Positions 6,799 through 15,461 are shown, numbered from the stretch's first letter. The stretch is DNA of 33,026 nucleotides from Anaerolineae bacterium (GCA_030612585.1 JAUWNP010000032.1:1-33026); one strand, 5' to 3'. Translations and numbers: made by a program. Notes: generated by a model not told the origin, from the sequence alone.

Positions 6799-8127
6799 AT
6801 GATGAAAACGATTGAACTGATCTTTAGACCGGGGGTCACAACTCAGGTAGAGATCGACGAGCGCAGTCTACTTTTCTACGCAGCGCATCGTAAAACCACT
6901 CAAGTGCCCAACCAGACACGCGTGATTCAGCAATCTCTGGAAAATCCCATCGGAACCAGGAAACTGGCGGATTTGCTGAGACTGGATCATAGTGTCGTGA
7001 TTATGGTGGACGACATCACGCGTCCAACGCCTGCGGCCAAGATTCTGCCTCATATCACCTCGCAGATCGAACAGGCTGGGATTCCCGATGATGCAGTACG
7101 TATCTTTATGGCGATGGGAACCCATCGGCCTATGACAGAGAAAGAACTGCGCATCAAATTGGGCGATAGTGTGAGGGAGCGATACAGGGTTATTAACCGT
7201 GACTACCGCGAAGGTGACTTTGTGCCATTGGGTCAGACAGAGAGCGGTACTCCGATAGAGGTTGATCGAGAGGTGCTTGAGTCCGACTTGAAAATCGCAA
7301 TAGGTAACGTGATTCCTCATATCTCTGCCGGTTGGGGGGGGGGATCCAAGATGATCCTGCCTGGTGCGTGTAGTCAAAAGACGACGGACATGATGCACCT
7401 GATGGCCTGTATCGTCCAGCCGGTACTAGAAGTGATCGGCTCCCGCGATAACAAACCACGGGAAGAGATGGACGCGATCGCAGAAAGAGTCGGCCTGGAT
7501 TTTATCGTCAATACGGTGATGGATGAGGACAAGAATATGCTGGGTGTGTTCGCCGGTCATTTCATTGAGGCACATCGCAAGGCGACAGAAATGGCAGAGA
7601 AAGTCATGGTCATCCCTATTCCTGCCCAGGCTGATATTTTGATCGTTTCCGCTAACCCCTGTCACTTTGACTATTGGCAAGGGATCAAGCCATATACCTA
7701 TTGTCATCGGGCTGTGCGGGAAGGCGGCGTCATTATCTTTATGTTGGACGGGACAGAGGGATTGTGCGGCGATGCGCCATCGCACGAGGAGACTGTACGA
7801 AAATATCTATTGTGGTCGTTCGCAGATCAGAAAGCGGCAGTCGATCGGGGGGAGGTACAAGACCTCGTAGGATTGAACGTGCCGATGTATCACGCGACTG
7901 TACGGCACCGGGTGAGGAGGACAATTTGCGTGACGAACCACCTTTCACAGCAAGATATCGACGTCCTGGGCTTTGTTTCTGCTCCCGACGTCCAGGCGGC
8001 ACTGGAGCAAGCATACGAGATTATGGGGCGTGATGCAAAGGTAGGGATTATACCGTTCGGCGGTGAGACTCTGGTAAAGGTTGCGCCAGACCAATTGGAG
8101 ATCAACAATCATCTGGAGGGTGAATAA
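6799..8127 (+). CDS. LarA-like nickel-dependent hydroxyacid racemase/epimerase
   Basis: The 442-aa protein belongs to the lactate-racemase (LarA/DUF2088) family, which uses the nickel-pincer nucleotide to interconvert alpha-hydroxyacids by hydride transfer. Visible family residues are DDITRPTP (71-78), GTHRPMT (107-113), PHISAGWGGGSKMILPG (173-189, with the Lys184 that tethers the cofactor), His200 in MMHL, and Lys297 in YWQGIKP. The set is complete, so it should be active. Family members include lactate, malate and gluconate-type enzymes; a sugar-acid substrate would suit this locus. LarB, LarC and LarE for cofactor synthesis are not in the window. The TAA abuts the ATG of the corrinoid gene without a gap. 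Confidence 0.9.
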   Translation: MMKTIELIFRPGVTTQVEIDERSLLFYAAHRKTTQVPNQTRVIQQSLENPIGTRKLADLLRLDHSVVIMVDDITRPTPAAKILPHITSQIEQAGIPDDAVRIFMAMGTHRPMTEKELRIKLGDSVRERYRVINRDYREGDFVPLGQTESGTPIEVDREVLESDLKIAIGNVIPHISAGWGGGSKMILPGACSQKTTDMMHLMACIVQPVLEVIGSRDNKPREEMDAIAERVGLDFIVNTVMDEDKNMLGVFAGHFIEAHRKATEMAEKVMVIPIPAQADILIVSANPCHFDYWQGIKPYTYCHRAVREGGVIIFMLDGTEGLCGDAPSHEETVRKYLLWSFADQKAAVDRGEVQDLVGLNVPMYHATVRHRVRRTICVTNHLSQQDIDVLGFVSAPDVQAALEQAYEIMGRDAKVGIIPFGGETLVKVAPDQLEINNHLEGE

Positions 8128-8763
8128 ATGGCAGACATTTGGCAAGAAATCGCATCGAAATTGTACGAGGGTCAGGATCAGGCGGTCGCTGCGCTGGTAC
8201 AGCAGGCACTGGACCAGGGCGTGGCCCCCAGTGAGATTCTGCAAGGTGGCCTCATCACTGGTATGGACGAGGTGGGCAGGGATTTCAAAGCCGGTGATCT
8301 CTTTGTGCCGGAAGTGCTCATCGCTGCCCGAGCAATGCACGCTGGAATGGATATCCTGCGTCCGTTGCTCGTAGAGGGTGAAGTGCCCAGCATGGGCAAG
8401 TGCGTCATCGGTACAGTGCAGGGCGACCTGCACGACATCGGCAAGAATCTGGTCAAAATGATGCTGGAAGGTGCTGGCTTTGAGATAGTCGACCTGGGGA
8501 CAGATGTGAAATCGTCTGCCTTTGTAGACGCTGTACGTGAGCACCGACCCGACGTGTTGGGGATGAGCGCTTTGCTGACGACGACGATGGTCAACATCGG
8601 GGCGGTGATCGAGGCATTGGAGGAAGCAGGGTTGCGGCACTCGGTCAAGATCATGGTCGGCGGTGCGCCTGTGACGGCAGTTTTCTCTGAACAGGTCGGT
8701 GCTGATGGTTACGCGCCCGATGCAGCCAGTGCAGTGGATATCGCACGAGAGTTGGTTGAATGA
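8128..8763 (+). CDS. Corrinoid (B12-binding) methyl-carrier protein
   Basis: This 211-aa protein has the two-part design of MtaC/MtbC/MtmC-type corrinoid carriers: a helical cap (about 1-85) and a Rossmann-like cobalamin domain (about 90-211). The cobalt-binding signature DLHDIG is at 100-105, with His102 as the lower ligand, followed by the GMSALLTTTM and VGGAPV segments that cradle the nucleotide tail. Such proteins carry a methyl group between a substrate methyltransferase and an acceptor methyltransferase. It directly follows the LarA-like gene (zero spacing) and precedes a dehydrogenase by 13 bp. The likely partners are the URO-D paralogues 8-10 kb downstream. No reductive-activation (RACE/RamA) protein is seen in the window. 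Confidence 0.93.
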   Translation: MADIWQEIASKLYEGQDQAVAALVQQALDQGVAPSEILQGGLITGMDEVGRDFKAGDLFVPEVLIAARAMHAGMDILRPLLVEGEVPSMGKCVIGTVQGDLHDIGKNLVKMMLEGAGFEIVDLGTDVKSSAFVDAVREHRPDVLGMSALLTTTMVNIGAVIEALEEAGLRHSVKIMVGGAPVTAVFSEQVGADGYAPDAASAVDIARELVE

Positions 8764-8776
8764 GGATTATCGAGCC

Positions 8777-9835
8777 ATGAAAGCACTGCAAAAGTGGGGT
8801 GATGGCAAACAAGGTATGAGCGTCAGAGAGGTCCCTGAACCCAAAGTGGGACCTAACGATCTCTTGGTAGAAGTCGGCGCTGTCGGTATCTGCGGGAGCG
8901 ATCTGCATATATGGAGGGACGAGAAAGAGCATCGTCGTCCGGTCACTCTGGGCCACGAGTTCTCTGGCGTTATCATTGGCAAAGGAGCAAACATCAGCGA
9001 CCAATGGCAGATCGGCGATCGCATCTGCGGCGATCTGGAAACCCTGGAAGGGCGCGTTGGAACACACGTCAACGGCGCTTACGCGCCACGTCTGGCGCTT
9101 CCTCAGCAATTGGCCCATCGTTTGCCGGATAATCTGTCTTTCGAAGAGGGTGCGCTGATTGAGCAGGTCACATGTATGAGTCACGCAGCGATGTATCGCA
9201 GTCGCATCAACCCGGCTGATTTTGTCGTCATCACCGGGCCTGGTCCTATCGGCCTGACGATGCTCCAGATCGTCAATCTTTTCAGCCCACGGGCGGTCAT
9301 GGTGACCGGTTTGAAGGACGATGCGCTGCGTCTGGAAAAGGCCAAGGAACTAGGTGCCAACTATGTGTGCTACAGCGAAGATGACCCGGTCCAGCAAGTC
9401 CTACGCCTGACCAATGGTGAGGGTGCCGATGTCGTCCTTGATTGTTCTGGTGGGGAAGCGGCGATCACTCAGGCGACCCGCATGGTGAAAAACGGTGGGT
9501 GGGTTACGATCATCGGCCTTTGGGGGCATGACTTGGAGGTCAACCTGGACAAGGTTCCTTACAACAACCTGACCGTCCGCGGTAGTTGGGGCTGGGCTGG
9601 CATGGAATACGCAGACCAGGCGGTCCGTATGGCGACGGGTTGGCATTCGTGGGAGAGGGCGCTCAAGATCATGGCTATGGGTAAGATCAAGTTGGATCCG
9701 ATCATCACCGGCCGTATTCGGTTGGAGGAATGGCGAGAGGCATTCGAGCGCTTAGAGATCAAGCAAGAGATCAAGGTTATGATGTATCCTAACGAAAAAT
9801 ATATGCCAGATCAAGTTACTGTTTACGGGGGATAA
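8777..9835 (+). CDS. Zinc-dependent medium-chain alcohol/sugar dehydrogenase
   Basis: The ATG at 8777 gives 352 aa; an open frame reaching back to 8699 only overlaps the corrinoid gene, and GAGG at 8762-8765 suits 8777. Catalytic zinc residues of the threonine/sorbitol dehydrogenase type are present: Cys39 in GICGSD, His60-Glu61 in GHEFSG and Glu129. The NAD(P) motif GPGPIG is at 154-159. The usual four-cysteine structural zinc loop after GDRI is missing; the segment reads CGDLETLEGRVGTHVNG instead. It probably oxidises a secondary alcohol of a sugar or sugar acid. The stop is two bases before the IolB-like gene, so the two are surely co-transcribed. Confidence 0.9.
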   Translation: MKALQKWGDGKQGMSVREVPEPKVGPNDLLVEVGAVGICGSDLHIWRDEKEHRRPVTLGHEFSGVIIGKGANISDQWQIGDRICGDLETLEGRVGTHVNGAYAPRLALPQQLAHRLPDNLSFEEGALIEQVTCMSHAAMYRSRINPADFVVITGPGPIGLTMLQIVNLFSPRAVMVTGLKDDALRLEKAKELGANYVCYSEDDPVQQVLRLTNGEGADVVLDCSGGEAAITQATRMVKNGGWVTIIGLWGHDLEVNLDKVPYNNLTVRGSWGWAGMEYADQAVRMATGWHSWERALKIMAMGKIKLDPIITGRIRLEEWREAFERLEIKQEIKVMMYPNEKYMPDQVTVYGG

Positions 9836-9837
9836 TT

Positions 9838-10602
9838 ATGAAGTATCTTTTTCGACCTGATGCGCTGAAGAAGGGCGTGCGCGGTAAGGCCTGTGGCCTG
9901 GATTTCCTTTCTTGCCAGCGTATTGAGTTAGATGATGGCCGCCCATTCACTAGCATCGAAACCGGTTTGGAGGAGGTTGTCTTGGTCTGCATCGCTGGCC
10001 AGGCGGATTACGATTTCGACGGGACGGGCGGGGTGATGCGTTTCAAGGATTTTCTCTATTTACCCTGGAAGAGCAAGGTCAACCTGCGGACTGGTCATAG
10101 GACTGTCTTGATGCGGATTGGAGCGACCAGCGAGCGCGATACCGACTTTAGCCACATTCGCTTCTCAGACGTGGCCAAAGATCCATCCAAACACTGCGTC
10201 TATGGCTTTGCTGAAAACAACAGTTTGCGTGACGTCTATATGTACATTGACGACCAATTCAATGCCTCACGCCTGCTCATGGGGATCGGACAGGGGAGCG
10301 CCGGAGGCTGGACGGTATGGCCCCCTCACGAGCATGGTGATGAGAAAGAGGAACTGTACGTCTACTTTGATATGGGCAAAGCGTTCGGAGTTCAGTGTGT
10401 ATACGAAAACCTACAGGACCCACTGTTCTGCGGTATTGTCCGCGATGGTGATATGGTATCGGTTCCCAGGGGGTATCACCCCAACGCGGGTTGCCCCGGC
10501 GGGCGGATTTCATACGTCTATGCTATGGCGGCCCGGGTGGCTGGCCAGCGCGAGTTCATGGCCCTGCACATCCAGGAAGAGTTCGGAGACAAATTCGAGT
10601 AA
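9838..10602 (+). CDS. IolB/KduI-like cupin sugar isomerase
   Basis: The 254-aa protein resembles 5-deoxy-glucuronate isomerase (IolB). The metal site is seen as WPPHEHGDEKEELYVY (161-176: His164, His166 and a following Glu) and GYHP (212-215, His214), with the conserved GD.VSVPRGYHP strand between. IolB converts 5-deoxy-glucuronate to 5-dehydro-2-deoxygluconate in inositol breakdown, but no other iol genes are here, so a related uronate or ketose isomerisation is more likely. It is the last tightly packed gene of the larA-corrinoid-dehydrogenase group; a 154-bp mobile element separates it from the next gene. Confidence 0.82.
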   Translation: MKYLFRPDALKKGVRGKACGLDFLSCQRIELDDGRPFTSIETGLEEVVLVCIAGQADYDFDGTGGVMRFKDFLYLPWKSKVNLRTGHRTVLMRIGATSERDTDFSHIRFSDVAKDPSKHCVYGFAENNSLRDVYMYIDDQFNASRLLMGIGQGSAGGWTVWPPHEHGDEKEELYVYFDMGKAFGVQCVYENLQDPLFCGIVRDGDMVSVPRGYHPNAGCPGGRISYVYAMAARVAGQREFMALHIQEEFGDKFE

Positions 10603-10655
10603 GGCGTGGATGCGCAACTGACTGGTCAACATTCAACGGGGAGACTATCAGAAAA

Positions 10656-10809
10656 GGTAACTGCTCAGGCTGGCGGTTGAAACCGCGCCTGTTGAGCCTT
10701 CGGCTGGCTGTCCGCCTACGCGGACAGGTGCGTCCACGCAGGTGGACGCCCGGCTGAAAGCCCCTCAGGGGCGATTTCAATCGCTGACAAGGGTAGCTGA
10801 GTAGCCACC
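10656..10809. mobile_element. MITE-like element E2 (154 bp, 6-bp target duplication)
   Basis: AGAAAA is duplicated at 10650-10655 and 10810-10815 directly outside the element. The ends GGTAACTGCTCAG (10656-10668) and CTGAGTAGCCACC (10797-10809) are inverted repeats with 10 of 13 matches. The inside is a chain of hairpins: GCGGT/ACCGC (10673-10686), CTGTCCGC/GCGGACAG (10708-10727), GCGTCCAC/GTGGACGC (10730-10749), GCCCCT/AGGGGC (10760-10772) and GCGATT/AATCGC (10771-10784). No protein is encoded, so a transposase must act from elsewhere. It sits between two co-directional genes. Confidence 0.75.
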
Positions 10810-10824
10810 AGAAAAGGAAATGAT

Positions 10825-11646
10825 ATGAAACTATCACAATCCTCATTCGTATATTTCAACTTTTCTCTGCAAGAGGCGATTCGGCGCTTGCACAAGGTTG
10901 GATACCAAGGGATAGAAGTTTGGGGGGGGAGACCCCATGCCTACCGCCACGATTTGGACGACGAGATGAAAGATATCCTCGCGCTGCTGGATCGCTTCGG
11001 TATGACCGTTTGCAACTTTATCCCAGCCCAGTTCCGCTATCCCTCGATTCTGTGTTCCTTGAATGAGCACGTTCGGCGTGATAGCGTTCGCTACATCCAG
11101 GATGCGATTGATAATGCGATTCGGCTGGGGTCACCCTCTGTCAGCCTGTGCGCGGGGATGACGCTCTTTGGCGAGGACCTAGATGACGGTTGGGCGCAAC
11201 TGCGCCAGAGCATTGTGGAATTACTGGATTATACGGAAGGTACGGACATTGTGCTCTTGATCGAACCGGCCCATGCTGCAGAAAGCACATTGATCCTGAC
11301 AGTACAAGATGGCCTGCGTATGATCGAAGAGATACAGTCGGAGCGGCTGGGCATTCTACTAGATACAGGGCACGCCAATGTCAATGGAGAGGATCTCGCT
11401 CAAGCCATCTCTAGTTTGAATGATGTGCCGTTTCACATCCACATTGACGACAATAACGGCGATAGCGATGCACATTTGATCCCTGGCGAGGGGAACATAG
11501 ATTTCACACCTTTTGTTGAGGTCCTCAGGGAGATCAACTATCAGGGCTTTGTTTCGGCAGAACTGGGATTTCACTATACACTGGATCCAGATTCTGCCAT
11601 TGAAAGAACTTGGTCTGTGTTGACTCGGATATTAGGAGCAGTCTAG
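10825..11646 (+). CDS. Sugar phosphate isomerase/epimerase (TIM barrel, AP endonuclease 2 fold)
   Basis: The 273-aa protein has the xylose-isomerase-like TIM barrel of the IolE/IolI, hydroxypyruvate-isomerase and D-tagatose/psicose 3-epimerase families. Metal-binding residues expected at strand ends are visible: Glu147 in LIEPAH, Asp180 and His183 in LLDTGHANV, His206 in FHIHIDDN and Glu246 in SAELG. This points to a keto-sugar or sugar-acid epimerisation. The ATG at 10825 has AAAGGAAA at 10813-10820. It may be read from the upstream genes through element E2. Which sugar it uses cannot be decided. Confidence 0.85.
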   Translation: MKLSQSSFVYFNFSLQEAIRRLHKVGYQGIEVWGGRPHAYRHDLDDEMKDILALLDRFGMTVCNFIPAQFRYPSILCSLNEHVRRDSVRYIQDAIDNAIRLGSPSVSLCAGMTLFGEDLDDGWAQLRQSIVELLDYTEGTDIVLLIEPAHAAESTLILTVQDGLRMIEEIQSERLGILLDTGHANVNGEDLAQAISSLNDVPFHIHIDDNNGDSDAHLIPGEGNIDFTPFVEVLREINYQGFVSAELGFHYTLDPDSAIERTWSVLTRILGAV

Positions 11647-11793
11647 ATTCCCAGAGATATTTCATTCCAGGCTTTACCTCGAATAGTCCCTGGATGGCTT
11701 GCTGGTCTCATCCAGTCCCTCTTCGGTCAACGATGCCGTAGACGACGGGGAAACTGGATGGCATATTCCTCAGTAGTTTACCTAACCTAACAC

Positions 11794-11822
11794 TTGACAA
11801 ACAATCTCACTTATGGTATACT
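11794..11822 (+). promoter_or_regulatory. Promoter of the second lacI-type gene and sugar operon
   Basis: TTGACA (11794-11799), 17 bases, TATACT (11817-11822): nearly perfect sigma70 consensus. It is followed after one base by the triple AACCGGTT operator, the same arrangement as at the first regulator. The stretch 11647-11793 before it shows no gene. Confidence 0.88.
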
Positions 11823-11823
11823 T

Positions 11824-11859
11824 TTAACCGGTTATATAACCGGTTATATAACCGGTTAA
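11824..11859. promoter_or_regulatory. Triple AACCGGTT operator with 12-bp period
   Basis: AACCGGTT occurs at 11826-11833, 11838-11845 and 11850-11857, joined by ATAT and flanked by TT/AA, so the whole 36-bp block is a palindrome about the middle box. Each box with its flanks (TATAACCGGTTATA) is a LacI-type operator with a central CG. Boxes 12 bp apart overlap, so at most two dimers (first and third boxes, 24 bp apart) could bind at once. The block lies at the transcription start, so repression is the expected effect. Confidence 0.85.
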
Positions 11860-11876
11860 AGAAAGTGAGATCAAAA

Positions 11877-12884
11877 ATGCCCACTATTCGGGACGTCGCT
11901 AAACGTGCAGGAGTGTCTGTCGCAACCGTTTCTCACGTAATCAACGACACACATTATGTCAGCCCAGAACTGCACAAACGAGTTTCAGACGCGATTGAGG
12001 CATTGAACTATCGCCCTAACAGGCTCGCTCAAGCTTTGAGCAAGAGGAACATCCCTTTGTTGGCTTTGATCGCCCCCGACATCAGTAACCCTTACTGGTC
12101 GCATGTCGCAAGGGCGATACAGGATACGACTGACACCAAGGATTATTCGGTCATCGTGTGCAGCACCGATGGCCTCCTTGAGCGGGAAGAGCGTTTCTTG
12201 CGTTCCTTATCAGGTTGGATTAGCGGTCTCATTTTGCATCCTTACCATATCACACATAAGCATGTCAACCAGTATATAGGGAGTGACATACCGGTGGTGA
12301 TCATTGGCGATTTTTTGACCGCCCAGGAACATCCCTCAGATTGGGACTGGGTAGGAGGGGACAATCAGGGGGCTGCTCAGGTAGCGGTCGAGCATTTGAT
12401 AGACCTGGGCCATCGGCGTGTCGCCTTTATCCAGGGGCCATCTGATACACCCACCGGCACCAGGCGGCTGGCCGGTTTCCAACGTGCTTTCGAGGTGGCA
12501 GGCTTACCAGTAGACGAAGACCTGCTAATCCCAGGGGACTATACCAGGGATGCGGGCAGAACGGGAATAGCAACTTTGCTTGATATGGAAAATCCTCCGA
12601 CCGCAGTATTCTGCGCGAATGATCTTATTGCGCTCGGAGCGCTGGAGATGGCGAAACAACGAGGGTACCAGGTTCCTAATGATTTATCTATTGTTGGTTT
12701 TGATGACATTGACGATGCTGAGCGCGCATCCCCACCTCTTACAACCATACGACAACCGCCACGTCATCTGGGCATAGCTGCTGCGGAGGCTCTCATCGAA
12801 CGGCTTGAAGGGCGAACAGAACCGCGAAGGATTGTGTTAGAGTTTTCCATGGTGGTGCGAGAATCGACTGCTCCCCTTGAGTGA
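11877..12884 (+). CDS. LacI/GalR-family transcriptional regulator 2
   Basis: The preferred start is the ATG at 11877, giving 335 aa that begins PTIRDVAKRAGVSVATVSHV, a standard LacI helix-turn-helix. An in-frame GTG at 11865 would add four residues but overlaps the only AAGTGAG-like ribosome-binding site. The effector domain includes the usual GDNQGAAQVAVEHLIDLGHR and ANDLIALGALE segments. It probably binds the AACCGGTT block in front of it and controls itself and the importer operon. Its recognition-helix region (VATVSH) differs from regulator 1, matching the different operator sequence. It is 118 bp upstream of the binding-protein gene. Confidence 0.93.
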   Translation: MPTIRDVAKRAGVSVATVSHVINDTHYVSPELHKRVSDAIEALNYRPNRLAQALSKRNIPLLALIAPDISNPYWSHVARAIQDTTDTKDYSVIVCSTDGLLEREERFLRSLSGWISGLILHPYHITHKHVNQYIGSDIPVVIIGDFLTAQEHPSDWDWVGGDNQGAAQVAVEHLIDLGHRRVAFIQGPSDTPTGTRRLAGFQRAFEVAGLPVDEDLLIPGDYTRDAGRTGIATLLDMENPPTAVFCANDLIALGALEMAKQRGYQVPNDLSIVGFDDIDDAERASPPLTTIRQPPRHLGIAAAEALIERLEGRTEPRRIVLEFSMVVRESTAPLE

Positions 12885-13002
12885 GGTCTGATATTTCTCG
12901 CTTGGAATGGAAAGGAGGTGTCCTGGCAAACTTTGGAAATTCAGAGCATCAAAAAGTATTGAACCCAAAACACTTGTGAAATCTCAAAAGGAGGAAAATT
13001 CA

Positions 13003-14457
13003 ATGTTTAAGAGCAGGATGTTTGTTCCCGTGATAGGGGTAGTGATTCTCGCTATGCTGCTGGCAGCTTGTGGCCCCGCGCCTACGCCTGAAGTGGTAAC
13101 TGAGGTGGAAGAAGTCGAGGTTACCCGGATCGTGGAAGGCGAAACAGAGACAATCGTCGTCACTGCTACACCCGCGCCGGAAGCTCTCAAGGAGGAAGTC
13201 ACCATTCAGCTTTGGAGCACAGCCTGGTTCCCCTCGAGCATTGATGGCCGCATGGCCATGGTAGATAAATTCAATGAGGAGTACAGGGGAAGCATACAAG
13301 TTGAATACATTCAAGGGGACTGGGGAGAAGTAGAAACGTATGTGCAGAGTGGTGTCGCAGCGGGTGGCGGTATTGCCTGTGTAGTCGAATACGACGTTGA
13401 GCCCGGTGCCCACGACTGGTATATGAAGCACTGGATTCAGGATCTAGGCCCATACATAACCGATGAATGGCGTGCGCTGATGACGGAGGAGCAGTGGGAA
13501 GCGAGGACGTTCCCAGATGATGGTGCGATTGTTGCCAATGGAACTGTGCTATGGGAGCCGCAGCAGTTGGTTCTCTATAACCCCGCGCACTTTGAAGCGG
13601 CAGGAGTTGAGCCAGCCACTGTTGATAACCCCTGGACCTGGGAAGATCTGGTTGAGAACGCCAAACTGATGACGTTGGACGCCAACGGGAATCATCTCGG
13701 TGAACCAGGCTTCGACAGCAACAACGTTGTCCAGTGGGGTTTCTTGCCCAGGCTCGACCTTGAGAAGGTTTGGGAGTACGGCCTAAGGTTCGCGCAGCAA
13801 CGGATGGGTAAACCAGTCGTCCGAGAAGAAAACGGCGTGTGGGGATGGTATCTGGACCCAGGCGGGGCGGAGGTTTACGAGGACTTTTTGACCGTCCTCC
13901 AGGAAGGTGTCTCACCTGATCTGGCCATTGGCCTGAGCGGTGACTCCTTACACCAAGCGCTTGCTGACGGTACGGCGTCCATGATCCTGCGCGAAACCTT
14001 TGGTATCCCCATTATCCAAGACAACTATCCAGACTTTGAACTGGGGGCGATGCCTACCCCGTTTAACCCAGAGGATACAATGTTCTACAAGGCCGGCGGA
14101 GAGGGAGCGGTTATGACGCGCAACTGTGAACACCCTGAGGAGGCCGCCGAGTTTTTGTACTGGATGATGAAGCCGGAGAACTTGGCTGGATACGCTTATA
14201 CCAACGGCATGCTCCCTGCGAACTATGACGCTTTGAATGAGGAGCCCTTTGCGAGCGATCCCACCTGGGACATCGTCAGAGACTATCTTGATAGGGGCGA
14301 GGTCTTCACTACACCTTATAACCCCTTCTTACCCGAGTTTAGGGACACTGTGGCAGCGCCACTCTTGTTCGAGGTCGTCGAAGGTACAATGACCTTCGCG
14401 GAAGTAAACGACATTCTCGTAGAGCAAGCCAATGCACTCCTGAATCAGGAGCAGTAG
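13003..14457 (+). CDS. ABC sugar transporter, substrate-binding lipoprotein
   Basis: From the ATG at 13003 (AAAGGAGG at 12987-12994) the product is 484 aa. Residues 1-23 form a lipoprotein signal with LLAAC and Cys23 as lipid anchor. A flexible Glu/Val/Thr-rich spacer follows to about residue 60, ending in VVTATPAP, a linker style common in Chloroflexota. The rest is a family-1 extracellular solute-binding fold with many aromatic residues. It would capture an oligosaccharide outside the membrane and pass it to the two permeases downstream. A long hairpin after the stop may protect its mRNA, giving more binding protein than permease. The frame is open back to 12907, but that start has no supporting site. 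Confidence 0.94.
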   Translation: MFKSRMFVPVIGVVILAMLLAACGPAPTPEVVTEVEEVEVTRIVEGETETIVVTATPAPEALKEEVTIQLWSTAWFPSSIDGRMAMVDKFNEEYRGSIQVEYIQGDWGEVETYVQSGVAAGGGIACVVEYDVEPGAHDWYMKHWIQDLGPYITDEWRALMTEEQWEARTFPDDGAIVANGTVLWEPQQLVLYNPAHFEAAGVEPATVDNPWTWEDLVENAKLMTLDANGNHLGEPGFDSNNVVQWGFLPRLDLEKVWEYGLRFAQQRMGKPVVREENGVWGWYLDPGGAEVYEDFLTVLQEGVSPDLAIGLSGDSLHQALADGTASMILRETFGIPIIQDNYPDFELGAMPTPFNPEDTMFYKAGGEGAVMTRNCEHPEEAAEFLYWMMKPENLAGYAYTNGMLPANYDALNEEPFASDPTWDIVRDYLDRGEVFTTPYNPFLPEFRDTVAAPLLFEVVEGTMTFAEVNDILVEQANALLNQEQ

Positions 14458-14472
14458 CCACAGACGTGATGT

Positions 14473-14522
14473 GTCGATTGCCTGCCTGGCAGGCATTGGC
14501 CCTGCTTTGGCAGGCAATCGAC
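14473..14522. promoter_or_regulatory. Intercistronic hairpin between binding protein and permease
   Basis: GTCGATTGCCTGCC (14473-14486) pairs perfectly with GGCAGGCAATCGAC (14509-14522) around a 22-base loop. An inner alternative, GCCTGCC-T-GGCAGGC (14480-14494), competes with it. It lies 15 bases after the binding-protein stop and ends 9 bases before the permease ribosome-binding site. There is no U-tract, so mRNA stabilisation or partial attenuation is more likely than full termination. Confidence 0.7.
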
Positions 14523-14543
14523 CCTAGCCGCAGGAGGTTTCTT

Positions 14544-15461
14544 GTGAAGAGAACACCCCGCTTAGAGAACTTGAATAAACACATATTCCCTTATGTACTG
14601 TTATTGCCTGCAATCGTGGCCCTAATCTTGTTTTCCCTGTATCCGTTTGTGAGCGGTATCTGGTACTCCTTTACAGATATTGGCTGGGTGGGCGACGACG
14701 CGAATTTTGTGGGGCTCAAGAACTATCAGTATATTCTGACTGGCGATGTTGGAGCAGCCAGGTTCTTTAGGCAGGCTCTGGTACAAAGCGTGTACTGGAC
14801 CTCAACTGTCGTTGTTGGGCAGTTTGTGATGGGCATGTTTTCTGCGTTGGTATTGAACGAAAAGTTCCCCGGCCGTGGCCTGTTTCGTATGGCCCTGTTG
14901 GTGCCGGTTGCCATACCTACCGTGATCTTGGCACTCAATTGGCAGTGGATGTACGATCCTTTCTATGGTCTCATCAATCATTATTTGCGTCTATTTGGTC
15001 TTTTGGAAGGCCCCAAGGCTTGGGTTGGACAGCCAAATTCCTCAATGTGGCCCCTGATCATTGTCGCCATCTGGCGTGGGTTCCCATTTATGACTATTAT
15101 GCTTTTATCTGGTTTACAAAGCATAAGTCACGAAATTTATGAGGCGGCTGAGGTAGATGGGGCTGGTGTCTTTGGTCGTTTTCGTTACATCACCTTGCCC
15201 CAGATGCGGACGATCATCACTATTGCCGTGATGCTTCATATCTTGTGGTGGTGGAACCATTTTGACATCCTTAGAATTGTCGGGCAGTCTGGTCTACAAT
15301 TTGCTTACCGGCTATCGACCTTGCCTATTCTTGGATGGTTTGAGGCATTCCGGTGGAGCCACTTGGCGCGGGGCGCGGCCATTTCTGTCCTGTCAATGTT
15401 AATGCTTATCGGCATCATGATCTGGAATATGCGTCGGGAAGCTCGATCGGTGCAATTGTAG
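14544..15461 (+). CDS. ABC sugar transporter permease 1 (MalF/UgpA type)
   Basis: The GTG at 14544 with AGGAGG at 14532-14537 gives 305 aa; an open frame from 14466 would run through the intercistronic hairpin and is rejected. The protein has six likely membrane helices, starting FPYVLLLPAIVALILFSLYPF. The ATPase-docking EAA loop reads EIYEAAEVDGAGVFGRFRYI, followed by TLPQM. It forms half of the membrane channel with the next gene, 16 bp downstream. No ATP-binding subunit is encoded in the window, so a shared MsmK/UgpC-type ATPase elsewhere must drive it. Confidence 0.94.
   Translation: MKRTPRLENLNKHIFPYVLLLPAIVALILFSLYPFVSGIWYSFTDIGWVGDDANFVGLKNYQYILTGDVGAARFFRQALVQSVYWTSTVVVGQFVMGMFSALVLNEKFPGRGLFRMALLVPVAIPTVILALNWQWMYDPFYGLINHYLRLFGLLEGPKAWVGQPNSSMWPLIIVAIWRGFPFMTIMLLSGLQSISHEIYEAAEVDGAGVFGRFRYITLPQMRTIITIAVMLHILWWWNHFDILRIVGQSGLQFAYRLSTLPILGWFEAFRWSHLARGAAISVLSMLMLIGIMIWNMRREARSVQL

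Noticed and set aside
11769..11782. CTCAGTAGTTTACC as the end of a fourth element of the E1-E3 family
   Set aside because: It resembles the terminal pattern with one extra base and one mismatch, but no partner end or 6-bp duplication was found to its left.
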